This document shows, one piece after another, positions 1 to 9,504 of a stretch of 64,000 bases of DNA. The translations under genes were made by a program, and so were the position numbers. Within the stretch, counting starts at the first letter, position 1; every line of letters begins with the position of its first letter. This stretch comes from an uncultured Pelagibacteraceae bacterium (lineage in GTDB: Bacteria > Pseudomonadota > Alphaproteobacteria > Pelagibacterales > Pelagibacteraceae): NCBI GenBank assembly GCA_902595285.1, contig CACJPL010000003.1, positions 1 through 64,000 of the forward strand, written 5' to 3'. Under the pieces are notes generated by a model, which worked only from the letters and a program-made list of their open reading frames with translations, was not told where the DNA came from and did no database searches.

Positions 1-368
1 CTAAACAATATTGTTAATGTTTCTCCGTTAAATAATTTTTTTAATATTCCTGAAATTGTTATTGATAAAATAGCAATATATAAAAGTACATGGTTCATTT
101 TTGCGAGAAACCTTTGTCCTTTAAAAATACTTGGATCTAATTTTGGAGTTGGATTAAGTATATTATTTATTAACCTTATTATTATTATATAAAAAACAGT
201 TAAACCTAATGTAACGTGTATATCTTCTATGGTTATTCTTTGTTCACCAAAATCTAAATCTACAAGATAAAAACCCAAGGGTATTTGTATGAATAGAATA
301 GCTGCGCTGAGCCAATGTAACGCTTTTGATATAATGCCATACTCTGTTAAGGTATTTGTTACATGCAT
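1..368 (-). CDS. Cytochrome b561 family protein (partial, runs off window start)
   Basis: Own reverse-complement translation from ATG at 368: MHVTNTLTEYGIISKALHWLSAAILFIQIPLGFYLVDLDFGEQRITIEDIHVTLGLTVFY..., open to base 1; KALHW and GL..Y pattern typical of cytochrome b561. Confidence 0.75.
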   Translation of the reverse strand, partial: MHVTNTLTEYGIISKALHWLSAAILFIQIPLGFYLVDLDFGEQRITIEDIHVTLGLTVFYIIIIRLINNILNPTPKLDPSIFKGQRFLAKMNHVLLYIAILSITISGILKKLFNGETLTILF

Positions 369-830
369 ATTTTATTTAATCACATAAAAAAATATAATAA
401 AATAATTTTATTCTTAATTTTAAGCGTATTTTTCGTCTCATCTAGTAATGCCGAATTAACAGTTGAGGAGATTGTTAAAAGTAGACAAGCATTATTTAGT
501 AAAAACTATAGTACGGCAAAAAGAGTACAAGCTTTTTCATCAAAAGGAGATTTCGAAAAAGCAAAAAAACTAATGATTGAAATGAGTGAAAATTATAAAG
601 TTTTGATTGATTTATTTCCTGAAAATACTGAAGATGAATTTGATACTGGAGCTTTACCAACTGTTTGGGAAGAAAAAGACGCTTTTAATGCATTAATGAC
701 AAAAGCATCTGAGGATATGATAAAACTCACATCCGTTATTGAAGATGCCGATGATATAAGAGGAACTCTGAAACAATTTATGTGGAGTAATTGTAAGGCT
801 TGTCACAGCAGGTATAGAGAAGAACATTAG
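363..830 (+). CDS. Cytochrome c' (class II cytochrome c) with signal peptide
   Basis: N-terminal hydrophobic signal ending SSSNA; C-terminal CKACH haem motif (CxxCH) as in cytochrome c'. Confidence 0.8.
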   Translation: MHILFNHIKKYNKIILFLILSVFFVSSSNAELTVEEIVKSRQALFSKNYSTAKRVQAFSSKGDFEKAKKLMIEMSENYKVLIDLFPENTEDEFDTGALPTVWEEKDAFNALMTKASEDMIKLTSVIEDADDIRGTLKQFMWSNCKACHSRYREEH

Positions 831-845
831 TCACCAAGATAAAAA

Positions 846-1373
846 ATGATACCTCAAAAAGTTAAAGATCATATTGAAGAATATATTAGCCAAGAAGTTT
901 ATGTACAAATAGCGATAATTAAGGGCAAAGAAAAGGTTTCAACAGAAAAAGCTATAGATAAGTATTTTAATACAAATCATTTTAGAGATTTTTCTGAAGG
1001 TAAACCTTATTTTCATTTCATTGATGGATTAAGAGATAAATGCCTTGGAAAACTTAAGGATTCTCCCATGAGAGACAAGAAAACTGAGGACGAGACTATT
1101 AAATTATTACAAAAAAAATTAAATGATCTAACAGATGATGAGCTTGAAGATACTTATTGGGAAATAGAAACGGGAGAATTTTTTTCAGGAGAACAAATAA
1201 AAGAATTAGAAAAAAATTGCTTTGAACTAATTAAAGAGCTTAATTTTTCAAATAAAAATAAAAAAGAGGTTCAAAAAATTATCATGAGTTTTTGTGAAAA
1301 CTATGAAAAGTTATGTCAAAAAAAATACCCAGAAGCTCCACTTCCACTAGAAATATTAAAATCAGTAAATTAG
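846..1373 (+). CDS. Hypothetical protein, 175 aa
   Basis: ORF 15 bp after the cytochrome c' gene on the same strand; no family recognised. Confidence 0.5.
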   Translation: MIPQKVKDHIEEYISQEVYVQIAIIKGKEKVSTEKAIDKYFNTNHFRDFSEGKPYFHFIDGLRDKCLGKLKDSPMRDKKTEDETIKLLQKKLNDLTDDELEDTYWEIETGEFFSGEQIKELEKNCFELIKELNFSNKNKKEVQKIIMSFCENYEKLCQKKYPEAPLPLEILKSVN

Positions 1374-1375
1374 TT

Positions 1376-1421
1376 ATAAAAAGGGTTCGCTCTTTAAGTT
1401 TATACCTAAAGAGCTCCCTTG
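1376..1421 (-). terminator. Long hairpin, strongest as a minus-strand intrinsic terminator
   Basis: Minus strand AAGGGAGCTCTTTA-GGTATAAACT-TAAAGAGCGAACCCTTTTTAT: 8 bp perfect GCTCTTTA/TAAAGAGC plus AAGGG/CCCTT, then a T run. Lies between two convergent genes. Confidence 0.6.
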
Positions 1422-1658
1422 TATCGCCTTTTTGGCACTATAATCCCGAGAGGAATTTATTTTCGTTATATTTTTCAAATGAAAAGCTGTTCAGCTAAGT
1501 ATCAGGTGGTGAAAGTATTAACATAAACCTCCTTCTATAAAAAAGGTAATTATAATTTATACAATTTCAATTAATTTATTTTAATTTTGAGCAAATATAT
1601 TTATTGAATACAACCTAGTGCTTTAGTAGATTCCCGCTAACTTAAGTTACTTCTTAAA

Positions 1659-2516
1659 TTATTTTTTATTTATTAACTCACTAATAAAGTTTTCGCCGTA
1701 ACCGTCATCAACAGCTTTTTGAAAATATCTTTTATTTACTTCGGCAACTTTTTCAGCTTCAGGAAAATCTTTTAATAAGTCTTGAATATAAGTTAAATCT
1801 TTTACAGAATTACTTGCTGTAAATTTAAATCCAGTAAAATCACCTTTTAACAGATTATCAAAAACTCTATTAAGTGCTGCTGAATTTCCAGAACCAAGCT
1901 TTGCAACATCAAATACTTTTTTTAAATCTAAACCCATTTCTTTAGCACTTTTAGCTAAATGATTAACTAATGCAGCATTTCCAAGGGACAAAAAATTATT
2001 TAAAAGCTTAGATTTTGCTCCCATTCCAACAGGTCCAAAGTGAAAATATTCTTTACAGAAAAAATTAAAGTATGGCTCAGCCATTTTAAAATTTTCATCT
2101 GATGCTCCAACAATACCCCCTAGTATACCTTGCTCAGCTTGAACGGGTCCTCCCATTACAGGACATTCAACATAATTAATTTTTTTTGCTTTGAATATTT
2201 CCTCTGTTTCCATTGATCCTGTTTTATTATGAGTAGTGATATCAATAATTAAAGTTTTACTATCAAAAATATCAGATATTTTTTCAGAAATTAATTTCGC
2301 TATGGGAGTATTGGTAACACACATGAACATCGCATCTAAATTTTTAGTGGAAAAATCTTCAAAAGATTTCACTTCTTCAGCTCCATCGCTAACAATTTTC
2401 TCAATTGGTTTTCTATTTTTATTAGCGATGACAAAAAGATTATTTTTATGTTTTAAAATATTTTTGGCTATCCCATAGCCCATATAACCAACACCAATAA
2501 ATCCAATATTTTTCAT
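1659..2516 (-). CDS. NAD(P)-dependent beta-hydroxyacid dehydrogenase (3-hydroxyisobutyrate/tartronate-semialdehyde reductase family)
   Basis: N-terminal GFIGVGYMGYGIAKNI; VECPVMGGPVQAEQGILGGIVG; GMGAKSKLLNN HIBADH signature. Confidence 0.85.
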   Translation of the reverse strand: MKNIGFIGVGYMGYGIAKNILKHKNNLFVIANKNRKPIEKIVSDGAEEVKSFEDFSTKNLDAMFMCVTNTPIAKLISEKISDIFDSKTLIIDITTHNKTGSMETEEIFKAKKINYVECPVMGGPVQAEQGILGGIVGASDENFKMAEPYFNFFCKEYFHFGPVGMGAKSKLLNNFLSLGNAALVNHLAKSAKEMGLDLKKVFDVAKLGSGNSAALNRVFDNLLKGDFTGFKFTASNSVKDLTYIQDLLKDFPEAEKVAEVNKRYFQKAVDDGYGENFISELINKK

Positions 2517-2530
2517 AATTATATCATCAA

Positions 2531-3397
2531 TTAACTTTTCTTAGTTCCCTCTGTTCGAATAAACATTATACCAAAAACTATAATTCCTATTACACCAACA
2601 ATTTTATTATAATCGAATGGTACACCAAATATTAGAAAATTTATAATTGTTGACCAAACCAATTGAGAATATTGAAAATTTGTTACAAAAGATAAATTAG
2701 ACAGCTGAATAGCATAAATAATTAAAGAATGACTTACAAAACCTGCCGCACCAAGTAATATTAGATATAGCCAGAAGATATTTTTTTCCAATGGAACCCA
2801 ATTAAAAAATATAAATACACTAAAAATAATTGCACCCAGAATAGAGGTATAAAAAATTGCAGCAAAAGGATCGTTATCACCTGATACTAGTTTAGTAAAA
2901 AATTGATATAGAGCCCAGCAAATTGGCGGAACTATTGGAAAAATTAAATCAACACTAAATATTCTCATACTTGGCCCTAATGAGTAAATAATTGATCCAA
3001 AACTAAGTAACATCAAAAGTATACCCTTGGGTGTTAATATATCTTTTAAAAAGTATGCTGAAAGTAATGAAACAATTAATGGAGCTGTGAAGAAAACAAC
3101 ATAAATATCTACTAAATCAAATTTCTGTAAAGAATAAAACATAAACGATGTAGCTGTAACCATTAAAGTAGATCTTATTATTTGAACTTTAAAATTTTTT
3201 TTTAAGTTTACTTTTGGTTTAAAAATTAAAAAAAATATAATTAAAGAAATTAAGTGAAAAAAAAATCTTCCCCAAATTGCTTGAGTAATTGGCATAACAG
3301 TACCAAGGTATTTTGCCATAGAGTCCATACAAACAAACATGAAAAAACCACCGGCAGCTAATAAAATTACATTAATCAAAGATGTTTGTTGATGCAC
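2531..3397 (-). CDS. DMT superfamily (EamA) transporter
   Basis: About 10 hydrophobic segments, EamA-like internal repeat. Confidence 0.8.
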   Translation of the reverse strand: MHQQTSLINVILLAAGGFFMFVCMDSMAKYLGTVMPITQAIWGRFFFHLISLIIFFLIFKPKVNLKKNFKVQIIRSTLMVTATSFMFYSLQKFDLVDIYVVFFTAPLIVSLLSAYFLKDILTPKGILLMLLSFGSIIYSLGPSMRIFSVDLIFPIVPPICWALYQFFTKLVSGDNDPFAAIFYTSILGAIIFSVFIFFNWVPLEKNIFWLYLILLGAAGFVSHSLIIYAIQLSNLSFVTNFQYSQLVWSTIINFLIFGVPFDYNKIVGVIGIIVFGIMFIRTEGTKKS

Positions 3398-3409
3398 AGG
3401 AAATTTTAA

Positions 3410-4915
3410 TTACATTACAACGCCAACTTGCCAAGGATTAAACTCCTCGTCACCATAGCCGTTGATTTCACTTTTTGATTTATTTCCTGAAGAAGTATTT
3501 ACAACTAATTCAAATATTTTTTGACCAACTTCTTCAACTTTTTCTTTTCCTTCAGCAATTGTTCCACAATTAATATCCATATCTTCAGACATTCTTTCAA
3601 ACATCGCTGAGTTTGTTGAAAGTTTTAAACTTGGAACTGGCTTGCAACCAAAACAGGATCCTCGTCCTGTTGTAAAACAAATTACGTTAGCACCTGACGC
3701 AACTTGACCAGTAACTGATACTGGATCATAACCTGGAGAATCCATAAAATTAAAACCTTTATTTTTTAAAGGTTCCGCATAGTGCAATACATCTTGAAGG
3801 ATAGAATTTCCTCCTTTTGCAACAGCACCTAAAGATTTTTCTAATATAGTAGTAAGACCACCTTTTTTATTTCCTGGTGCTGGATTGTTATCCATCGAAC
3901 TATTATTAATTGAAGTGTAATGTCTCCACCATTCAATTCTTTTAAGTAGTTTGTCAGCAGTCTCTTGTGAGTTAGCTCTATTAATTAATAAATGTTCTGC
4001 ACCATAAATCTCTGGGGTTTCAGATAAAATTGCACTTCCACCTTTTTTAACCAATAGATCTGCCGCCACTCCTAAAGCGGGATTTGCAGTTATTCCAGAA
4101 TACCCATCAGAACCTCCACATTGAAGAGCTAGTGTTAAGTGACTTACTGGTTGTGAATTTCTTTGGATATTATTTGCCTCAGAAAGTAAATTTTTAATTT
4201 GTGATAATACTTTATCTACAATTTTTTTGGTTCCACCTTCATCTTGGATTGTCAAAAAATGTATTCGGTTATGTTTTTTTAAAGACTCATCAAATAAACT
4301 TACTTGGGCGCATTCACAACCAAGACCTATTACAAAAACATGAGAAAAGTTTGGATGATTTTTAAATCCGTCTATAGTTCTTTGGAAAATTTGCATTCCT
4401 TCACTTTCTGTATTCATTCCACATCCAGTTGAATGAGTAATTGGTACTATGCCATCGATGTTTGGATAATCTTTTAAAATGTTAGAATATTTAATCTTCT
4501 CAACAATCATTTTAGTTACAGTTGCTGAGCAATTTACGGTGCTCACTATTCCTATATAATTTCTAGTAGCAACCTGTCCATTATCTCTTAAGATTCCATT
4601 AAAGAAGGTATCTGCTTTTTCATCAATAACATGTTTTTTATCTGTAACTTTAAAATTTCTTTTGAATTCTCTAAATTCTAAATTATGTGAGTGTACATGT
4701 TGTCCAGGTTTAATGTCATTTAATGCAAAACCAATAATTTGATCATATTTAATGATTGGATCACCTTTTTTAATTGTTTTTAAACAAACTTTATGTCCAA
4801 AAGGGATTGGATCGATAGTACTAATCTCGTGACCTTCAATTTTTGTTTTTTCAGGAATAATAAATTGACTAACACCCACATTGTCATTCTTATTTAAAAC
4901 TATTAGATTATTCAT
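3410..4915 (-). CDS. Altronate/galactarate dehydratase family (UxaA/GarD), SAF domain fused to catalytic domain
   Basis: GILRDNGQVATRNYIGIVSTVNCSATV, THSTGCGM, QCGGSDGYSGITANPALG, TGRGSCFGCKPVPSLKL. Confidence 0.88.
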   Translation of the reverse strand: MNNLIVLNKNDNVGVSQFIIPEKTKIEGHEISTIDPIPFGHKVCLKTIKKGDPIIKYDQIIGFALNDIKPGQHVHSHNLEFREFKRNFKVTDKKHVIDEKADTFFNGILRDNGQVATRNYIGIVSTVNCSATVTKMIVEKIKYSNILKDYPNIDGIVPITHSTGCGMNTESEGMQIFQRTIDGFKNHPNFSHVFVIGLGCECAQVSLFDESLKKHNRIHFLTIQDEGGTKKIVDKVLSQIKNLLSEANNIQRNSQPVSHLTLALQCGGSDGYSGITANPALGVAADLLVKKGGSAILSETPEIYGAEHLLINRANSQETADKLLKRIEWWRHYTSINNSSMDNNPAPGNKKGGLTTILEKSLGAVAKGGNSILQDVLHYAEPLKNKGFNFMDSPGYDPVSVTGQVASGANVICFTTGRGSCFGCKPVPSLKLSTNSAMFERMSEDMDINCGTIAEGKEKVEEVGQKIFELVVNTSSGNKSKSEINGYGDEEFNPWQVGVVM

Positions 4916-4961
4916 AGAATTATTATATAACTATAAATCTAAACAAACCATTATTTAAATT

Positions 4962-6746
4962 ATGCCTAAAAAAAGAAAAAAGAGTTTTCGAAGTCAACAG
5001 TGGTTCAATAATCCAAAAAACCCTGACATGACGGCCTTATATCTAGAAAGGTATTTAAATTATGGTCTTACTAGAAAAGAATTGCAATCTGGAAATCCAA
5101 TTATAGGAATAGCTCAATCCGGAAGTGATCTTTCTCCATGCAATAGGCATTTTATGTCTTTGAGCAAAAGGATAAAAGATGGAATTAGAAGAGCAGGTGG
5201 TATACCAATGGAATTTCCTACTCACCCAATTCAAGAAACTGGTAAAAGACCAACAGCAATGTTGGATAGAAATCTTTCTTACCTATCGCTAGTGGAAGTT
5301 TTGTATGGATATCCAATTGATGGAGTTATCTTAACAACAGGATGTGATAAAACTACTCCCGCAGCTTTGATGGCAGCTGCAACTGTAAACATTCCTGCAA
5401 TAGTTTTATCAGGTGGTCCAATGTTGGATGGAGTTTACAAAGGAAAATTAGCTGGTTCAGGAATGGTGGTTTGGGAAGCGAGAAAATTATTAGCAAAGGG
5501 CGATATAAAGTATGAAGAATTTATGGACATGGTTGCATCTTCTGCGCCAAGTGCCGGACATTGTAATACGATGGGAACAGCTTCTTCAATGAACTCAGTT
5601 GCAGAAGCATTGGGCATGTCTTTACCAGGGGGTGCAGTTATTCCAGCTCCTTATAGAGAAAGAGAACAAATTTCTTATGAAACAGGAAAAAGAATCGTTG
5701 GAATGGTTTATGAAGATTTAACCCCATCAAAAATCATGACACGTAAAGCTTTTGAAAACGCAGTAGTAGTTGCAAGTGCTATTGGTGGATCAAGTAACTG
5801 CACAGCTCATCTAAGTGCTATTGCAAAACATATGGGAATTAAATTTGATCTTTCTGATTGGCAAAAACTTGGGCACAACATTCCCTTATTAGTGAATTGC
5901 CAACCTGCAGGAGAATACTTAATGGAAAGTTTTCATAGAGCCGGAGCAATACCTGCGGTAATGAAAGAATTAATTAAAAACAAAAAAATTCATACAAAAA
6001 TAAAAACAGTTACAGGTAAAACTGTAGGAGAAAATTTAAGAAAGAAAGTTGATGTTGATAGCAAAGTAATTAAAACATTTAAGAATGCATTGACTGAAAA
6101 AGCTGGATTTTTAGTTATGAAAAGTAACTTTTTCTCATCTGCAATCATGAAAACATCTGTAATTAGCAAAGATTTTAGAGATCAATATTTATCAAATCCT
6201 AAACACCCAAATGTTTTTGAGTGTAAAGCTATAGTTTTTGAGGGTCCTGAGGATTATCATAAAAGACTTAATGATAAAAAATTAAAAATAGATGAAAACT
6301 CTCTGTTAATTATTAGAGGTTGCGGCCCTGTTGGTTATCCTGGATCAGCTGAAGTAGTTAATATGCAACCACCAGACAGATTATTAAAAAAAGGAATAAG
6401 ACATTTACCAACTTTGGGGGATGGAAGACAGAGTGGAACATCAGAAAGCCCATCAATACTTCATGTTTCACCAGAGTCAGCAGTAGGTGGAGATTTAGGA
6501 ATTGTTAAAACTTACGATAAAATCAAAATAGACCTAAATAAAAGAAGAGTTGATTTATTAATTTCTCAAGCTGAATTTAAAAAACGAAGAAAGAATAAAA
6601 AAGTATTTAAACTAAATAATCAAACTCCTTGGCAGGAAATATTTAGAAACACTGTTGGTCAATTGGATGATGGTGCATGCATTAATTCTCGAGGTAAATA
6701 TTTAGACGTATCACATACGAAAGGTTTACCAAGAGATTCTCACTAA
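4962..6746 (+). CDS. IlvD/Edd family dehydratase (sugar-acid dehydratase type)
   Basis: GIAQSGSDLSPCNRH, GCDKTTPAALMAAA, NTMGTASSMNSVAEALGMSLPG, GDGRQSGTSESPSILHVSPESAVGG. Confidence 0.9.
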   Translation: MPKKRKKSFRSQQWFNNPKNPDMTALYLERYLNYGLTRKELQSGNPIIGIAQSGSDLSPCNRHFMSLSKRIKDGIRRAGGIPMEFPTHPIQETGKRPTAMLDRNLSYLSLVEVLYGYPIDGVILTTGCDKTTPAALMAAATVNIPAIVLSGGPMLDGVYKGKLAGSGMVVWEARKLLAKGDIKYEEFMDMVASSAPSAGHCNTMGTASSMNSVAEALGMSLPGGAVIPAPYREREQISYETGKRIVGMVYEDLTPSKIMTRKAFENAVVVASAIGGSSNCTAHLSAIAKHMGIKFDLSDWQKLGHNIPLLVNCQPAGEYLMESFHRAGAIPAVMKELIKNKKIHTKIKTVTGKTVGENLRKKVDVDSKVIKTFKNALTEKAGFLVMKSNFFSSAIMKTSVISKDFRDQYLSNPKHPNVFECKAIVFEGPEDYHKRLNDKKLKIDENSLLIIRGCGPVGYPGSAEVVNMQPPDRLLKKGIRHLPTLGDGRQSGTSESPSILHVSPESAVGGDLGIVKTYDKIKIDLNKRRVDLLISQAEFKKRRKNKKVFKLNNQTPWQEIFRNTVGQLDDGACINSRGKYLDVSHTKGLPRDSH

Positions 6747-6747
6747 T

Positions 6748-7716
6748 ATGAAGCCAAAAATATTAGTTTCTAGAAAAATCTCAGATTTAGCAGAAGAAAA
6801 ACTTCAAAAAGAATTTGAAGCAACTCTTAATCCAAACGACGAGCCTATTCCAGAAAGTGAATTATTAAAAATTATTAATGATTATGATGGAATGATTTCA
6901 ACAGGTTTTGATAAAATTAGTGTAAACTTTTTTAATAATTTAAATGGGAGTTTGAAAATTATAGCTCAGGTTGGTGTAGGCTATGACAATATATCAATTA
7001 AATCTGCAGAAGAAAAAAAAATTAAAGTAACAAATACTCCTAATGTATTAAATGAAGCAGTGGCGGAAACTACGATCCTTTTAATATTAGCTGCATCCAG
7101 ACGAATTGGAGAAGCTTATAATTTAGTTAGAGCTGATAACTGGAAAAATCAAAAACCAGACTTAACTAAATTTATGATTGGAAATTCTGTTACTGGTAAA
7201 ACTTTAGGTATCGTTGGTATGGGACGTATTGGAAGGATGACAGCAAAATGTGCTAAAGCTTTTGGAATGAAGATAATTTATTTCAATAGAAACAAACTCT
7301 CTGAAGATTTAGAGGATGGTGCAAAATATTATTCTGATATAAATACAATGCTACCAGAGTGTGATTTTTTAACTATTCACACACCTGCAACAGCTGAGAC
7401 CAAACATATACTTAATTCATCAACAATAAGTTTGCTACCAAAGCATGCCGTAGTTATAAATACCTCAAGAGGATCAACTATTGATGATGATGCATTGATA
7501 GATGCGCTTGAAAATAAAAAAATTTATGCAGCAGGTTTAGATGTTTTCAATAATGAACCAAATTTAGATAAAAGATATTTAAAATTAGATAACTGTTTCG
7601 TTTTACCACATATTGGAAGCGCAACACACGAGACAAGATTAGCAATGAGTATGATGGCAGTGGATAATATTTATTGTTTTTTTAATAAAAAACCTCTTAT
7701 TTCAGAAGTAGTTTAG
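6748..7716 (+). CDS. D-2-hydroxyacid dehydrogenase (glyoxylate/hydroxypyruvate reductase-like)
   Basis: GKTLGIVGMGRIGRMTAKCAKAFGM; NTSRGSTIDDDALIDAL; LPHIGSATHETR. Confidence 0.88.
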   Translation: MKPKILVSRKISDLAEEKLQKEFEATLNPNDEPIPESELLKIINDYDGMISTGFDKISVNFFNNLNGSLKIIAQVGVGYDNISIKSAEEKKIKVTNTPNVLNEAVAETTILLILAASRRIGEAYNLVRADNWKNQKPDLTKFMIGNSVTGKTLGIVGMGRIGRMTAKCAKAFGMKIIYFNRNKLSEDLEDGAKYYSDINTMLPECDFLTIHTPATAETKHILNSSTISLLPKHAVVINTSRGSTIDDDALIDALENKKIYAAGLDVFNNEPNLDKRYLKLDNCFVLPHIGSATHETRLAMSMMAVDNIYCFFNKKPLISEVV

Positions 7717-7840
7717 AACAACTATAAGTTGTCTGTTCAATGAATATATATAATTTCTATATATAAAAATTAAACGAAATTATTGATCTCAAAAATCATT
7801 TATGGTTAACTTTCAAAAAAACATAAACGAGAGGAAGATA

Positions 7841-8857
7841 ATGTTTAAATTTATATCTAAGACTATAGCTGCAGTAGCTATTGTTTCAGTTGCTTTATTT
7901 GGCTCTGCAAATGCAAAGACTTTAAAGATTGAAACACACTTTACTGCTAGTTCACCTAATGGTGAAGTTGCAGCTCAATTCGCTAAAAACGTTGAAATGT
8001 TTTCTGGCGGAAGCTTAAAAGTACAAATGTTCTACTCATCGTCAGTAACTGGTAAATCTGCTGAGGTCTTTAACTCTGCACAAACTGGTATTATTGATTG
8101 TGATATGACTGGTGCAGGTTACCAAACTGGTAAAAATGCAGCATTCCAATTCGCAGGTGACGTGATGGGTGGATATGATAACCCATATCAACAATATGAA
8201 TTCCTAAATTACCCAGGAGCTCAGGACGCTGTTGATGCACTTTACAACAAGTATGGAATGACTCTAATTGGATGGTGGATACCAGGACATGAGTCTTTAA
8301 TTTCAAGCAGACCAATTCCAGATGTTGCTTCATTGAAAGACTTTAAATTTAGATCACCTCCAGGAATGGAAAGTATGATCTTCACAGCATTAGGTGCTAA
8401 ACCTATCGTTATGGACTTTGGTGAAGTTCCAACTGCTTTACAAACTGGTCTTATTGATGGTGCAGACTATTCATCACTAGCAACTAACTATGCAGGTGGT
8501 CATTATGAGCAAAATAAATATGCTACATATCCAGGTTTCCACTCTATGCCAGCTGACCACTTAGCTTGTAACACTAAAGTATGGAACAAGTTAAAACCTC
8601 ATGAAAAAGGTGCAATGAAAGCAGGTATAGAAATTGCTGGAAGAACTATCACTAGCTTAGTTGAAAGAAAAAACGCTGAAGCTGTTAAAGCTTTAAATGA
8701 TATGGGCGTTACTCTTCACGACTGGTCTAGAGAAGATAGACTTAAATTCAGACAAGCTGCTCTTGCCGCTTGGGAAGAATGGAAGACTAAATCTCCAGAA
8801 GCAGCTGCTCTTATTGAAATACATAAAGCTTATATGAAAGCTAATGGTATTATGTAA
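7841..8857 (+). CDS. TRAP transporter substrate-binding protein (DctP family)
   Basis: Track ORF starts at 7802; the ATG at 7841 (MFKFISKTIAAVAIVSVALFGSANA) follows GAGAGGAAG and begins a signal peptide. DctP-like body. Confidence 0.85.
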   Translation: MFKFISKTIAAVAIVSVALFGSANAKTLKIETHFTASSPNGEVAAQFAKNVEMFSGGSLKVQMFYSSSVTGKSAEVFNSAQTGIIDCDMTGAGYQTGKNAAFQFAGDVMGGYDNPYQQYEFLNYPGAQDAVDALYNKYGMTLIGWWIPGHESLISSRPIPDVASLKDFKFRSPPGMESMIFTALGAKPIVMDFGEVPTALQTGLIDGADYSSLATNYAGGHYEQNKYATYPGFHSMPADHLACNTKVWNKLKPHEKGAMKAGIEIAGRTITSLVERKNAEAVKALNDMGVTLHDWSREDRLKFRQAALAAWEEWKTKSPEAAALIEIHKAYMKANGIM

Positions 8858-8875
8858 TTAAGAGTAAAAAAATTT

Positions 8876-8897
8876 GAAGGGCCTGAAAAGGCCCTTC
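8876..8897 (+). terminator. Intra-operon hairpin between dctP-like and dctQ-like genes (no T run on + strand)
   Basis: GAAGGGCC-TGAAAA-GGCCCTTC, 8 bp perfect stem, followed by an A run. Confidence 0.6.
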
Positions 8898-8918
8898 TAA
8901 AAAAAAAGTTTTTTACTT

Positions 8919-9503
8919 ATGCGAGATAAAAATTTACAAGATAAACAGTTACAAGAGCAAAGTGAAAAAGTTGCAAGTAAAGATGATTTTCCAATAAATT
9001 GGATAGACCGAATTTCCTTATTTTTAAGTCACACAGTTAAATACTTAATTCCTATAATTGTAATTGTGATGATGTATGAAATTTTTATGAGATATGTTTT
9101 ATTTAAACCAACATTATGGGCTAACGAGTTATGTTTGTGGTTGGCTGGTGTATGTTATTTAGTAGGCGGGATATACGCTACAAGACTAAGAAGCCACATA
9201 AGAATAGTATTATTATATGATTATGTCAGCAGGCCAGTTCAGAGAATTTTTGATTTAATTAGCACTACTATTATTGTGGTTTTTGCCGCTGCTGTAATTT
9301 ATGGCGGTTTTGAAGATGCACATAGATCATTCATAAATTGGGAAAGATTTGCAACATATTGGGATCCACCAATTCCAGCTACTATGAAACCTCTTACACT
9401 GATATGCTTATTTCTTATTGCACTTCAATCTGTAAATAATTTAATTATTGATTGGAAAAATCCTAAAGAAAAACAATACCAACCAGCTAAAGATTTAAAA
9501 TAA
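8919..9503 (+). CDS. TRAP transporter small permease (DctQ family)
   Basis: Four TM segments, between TRAP SBP and large permease; WANELCLWLAGVCYLVGG. Confidence 0.85.
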   Translation: MRDKNLQDKQLQEQSEKVASKDDFPINWIDRISLFLSHTVKYLIPIIVIVMMYEIFMRYVLFKPTLWANELCLWLAGVCYLVGGIYATRLRSHIRIVLLYDYVSRPVQRIFDLISTTIIVVFAAAVIYGGFEDAHRSFINWERFATYWDPPIPATMKPLTLICLFLIALQSVNNLIIDWKNPKEKQYQPAKDLK

Positions 9504-9504
9504 G

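Noticed and set aside
1313-1498. 61-aa + strand ORF overlapping the end of the 846-1373 gene
   Set aside because: Runs through the long hairpin at 1376-1421 and has no plausible RBS or protein-like composition; the RNA interpretation fits better.
1374-1658. Reading the intergenic region as 6S RNA, tmRNA or SRP RNA
   Set aside because: I could not match the conserved 6S core, a tmRNA tag ORF/acceptor, or the SRP GGAA/tetraloop motif; kept only as an unassigned RNA candidate.
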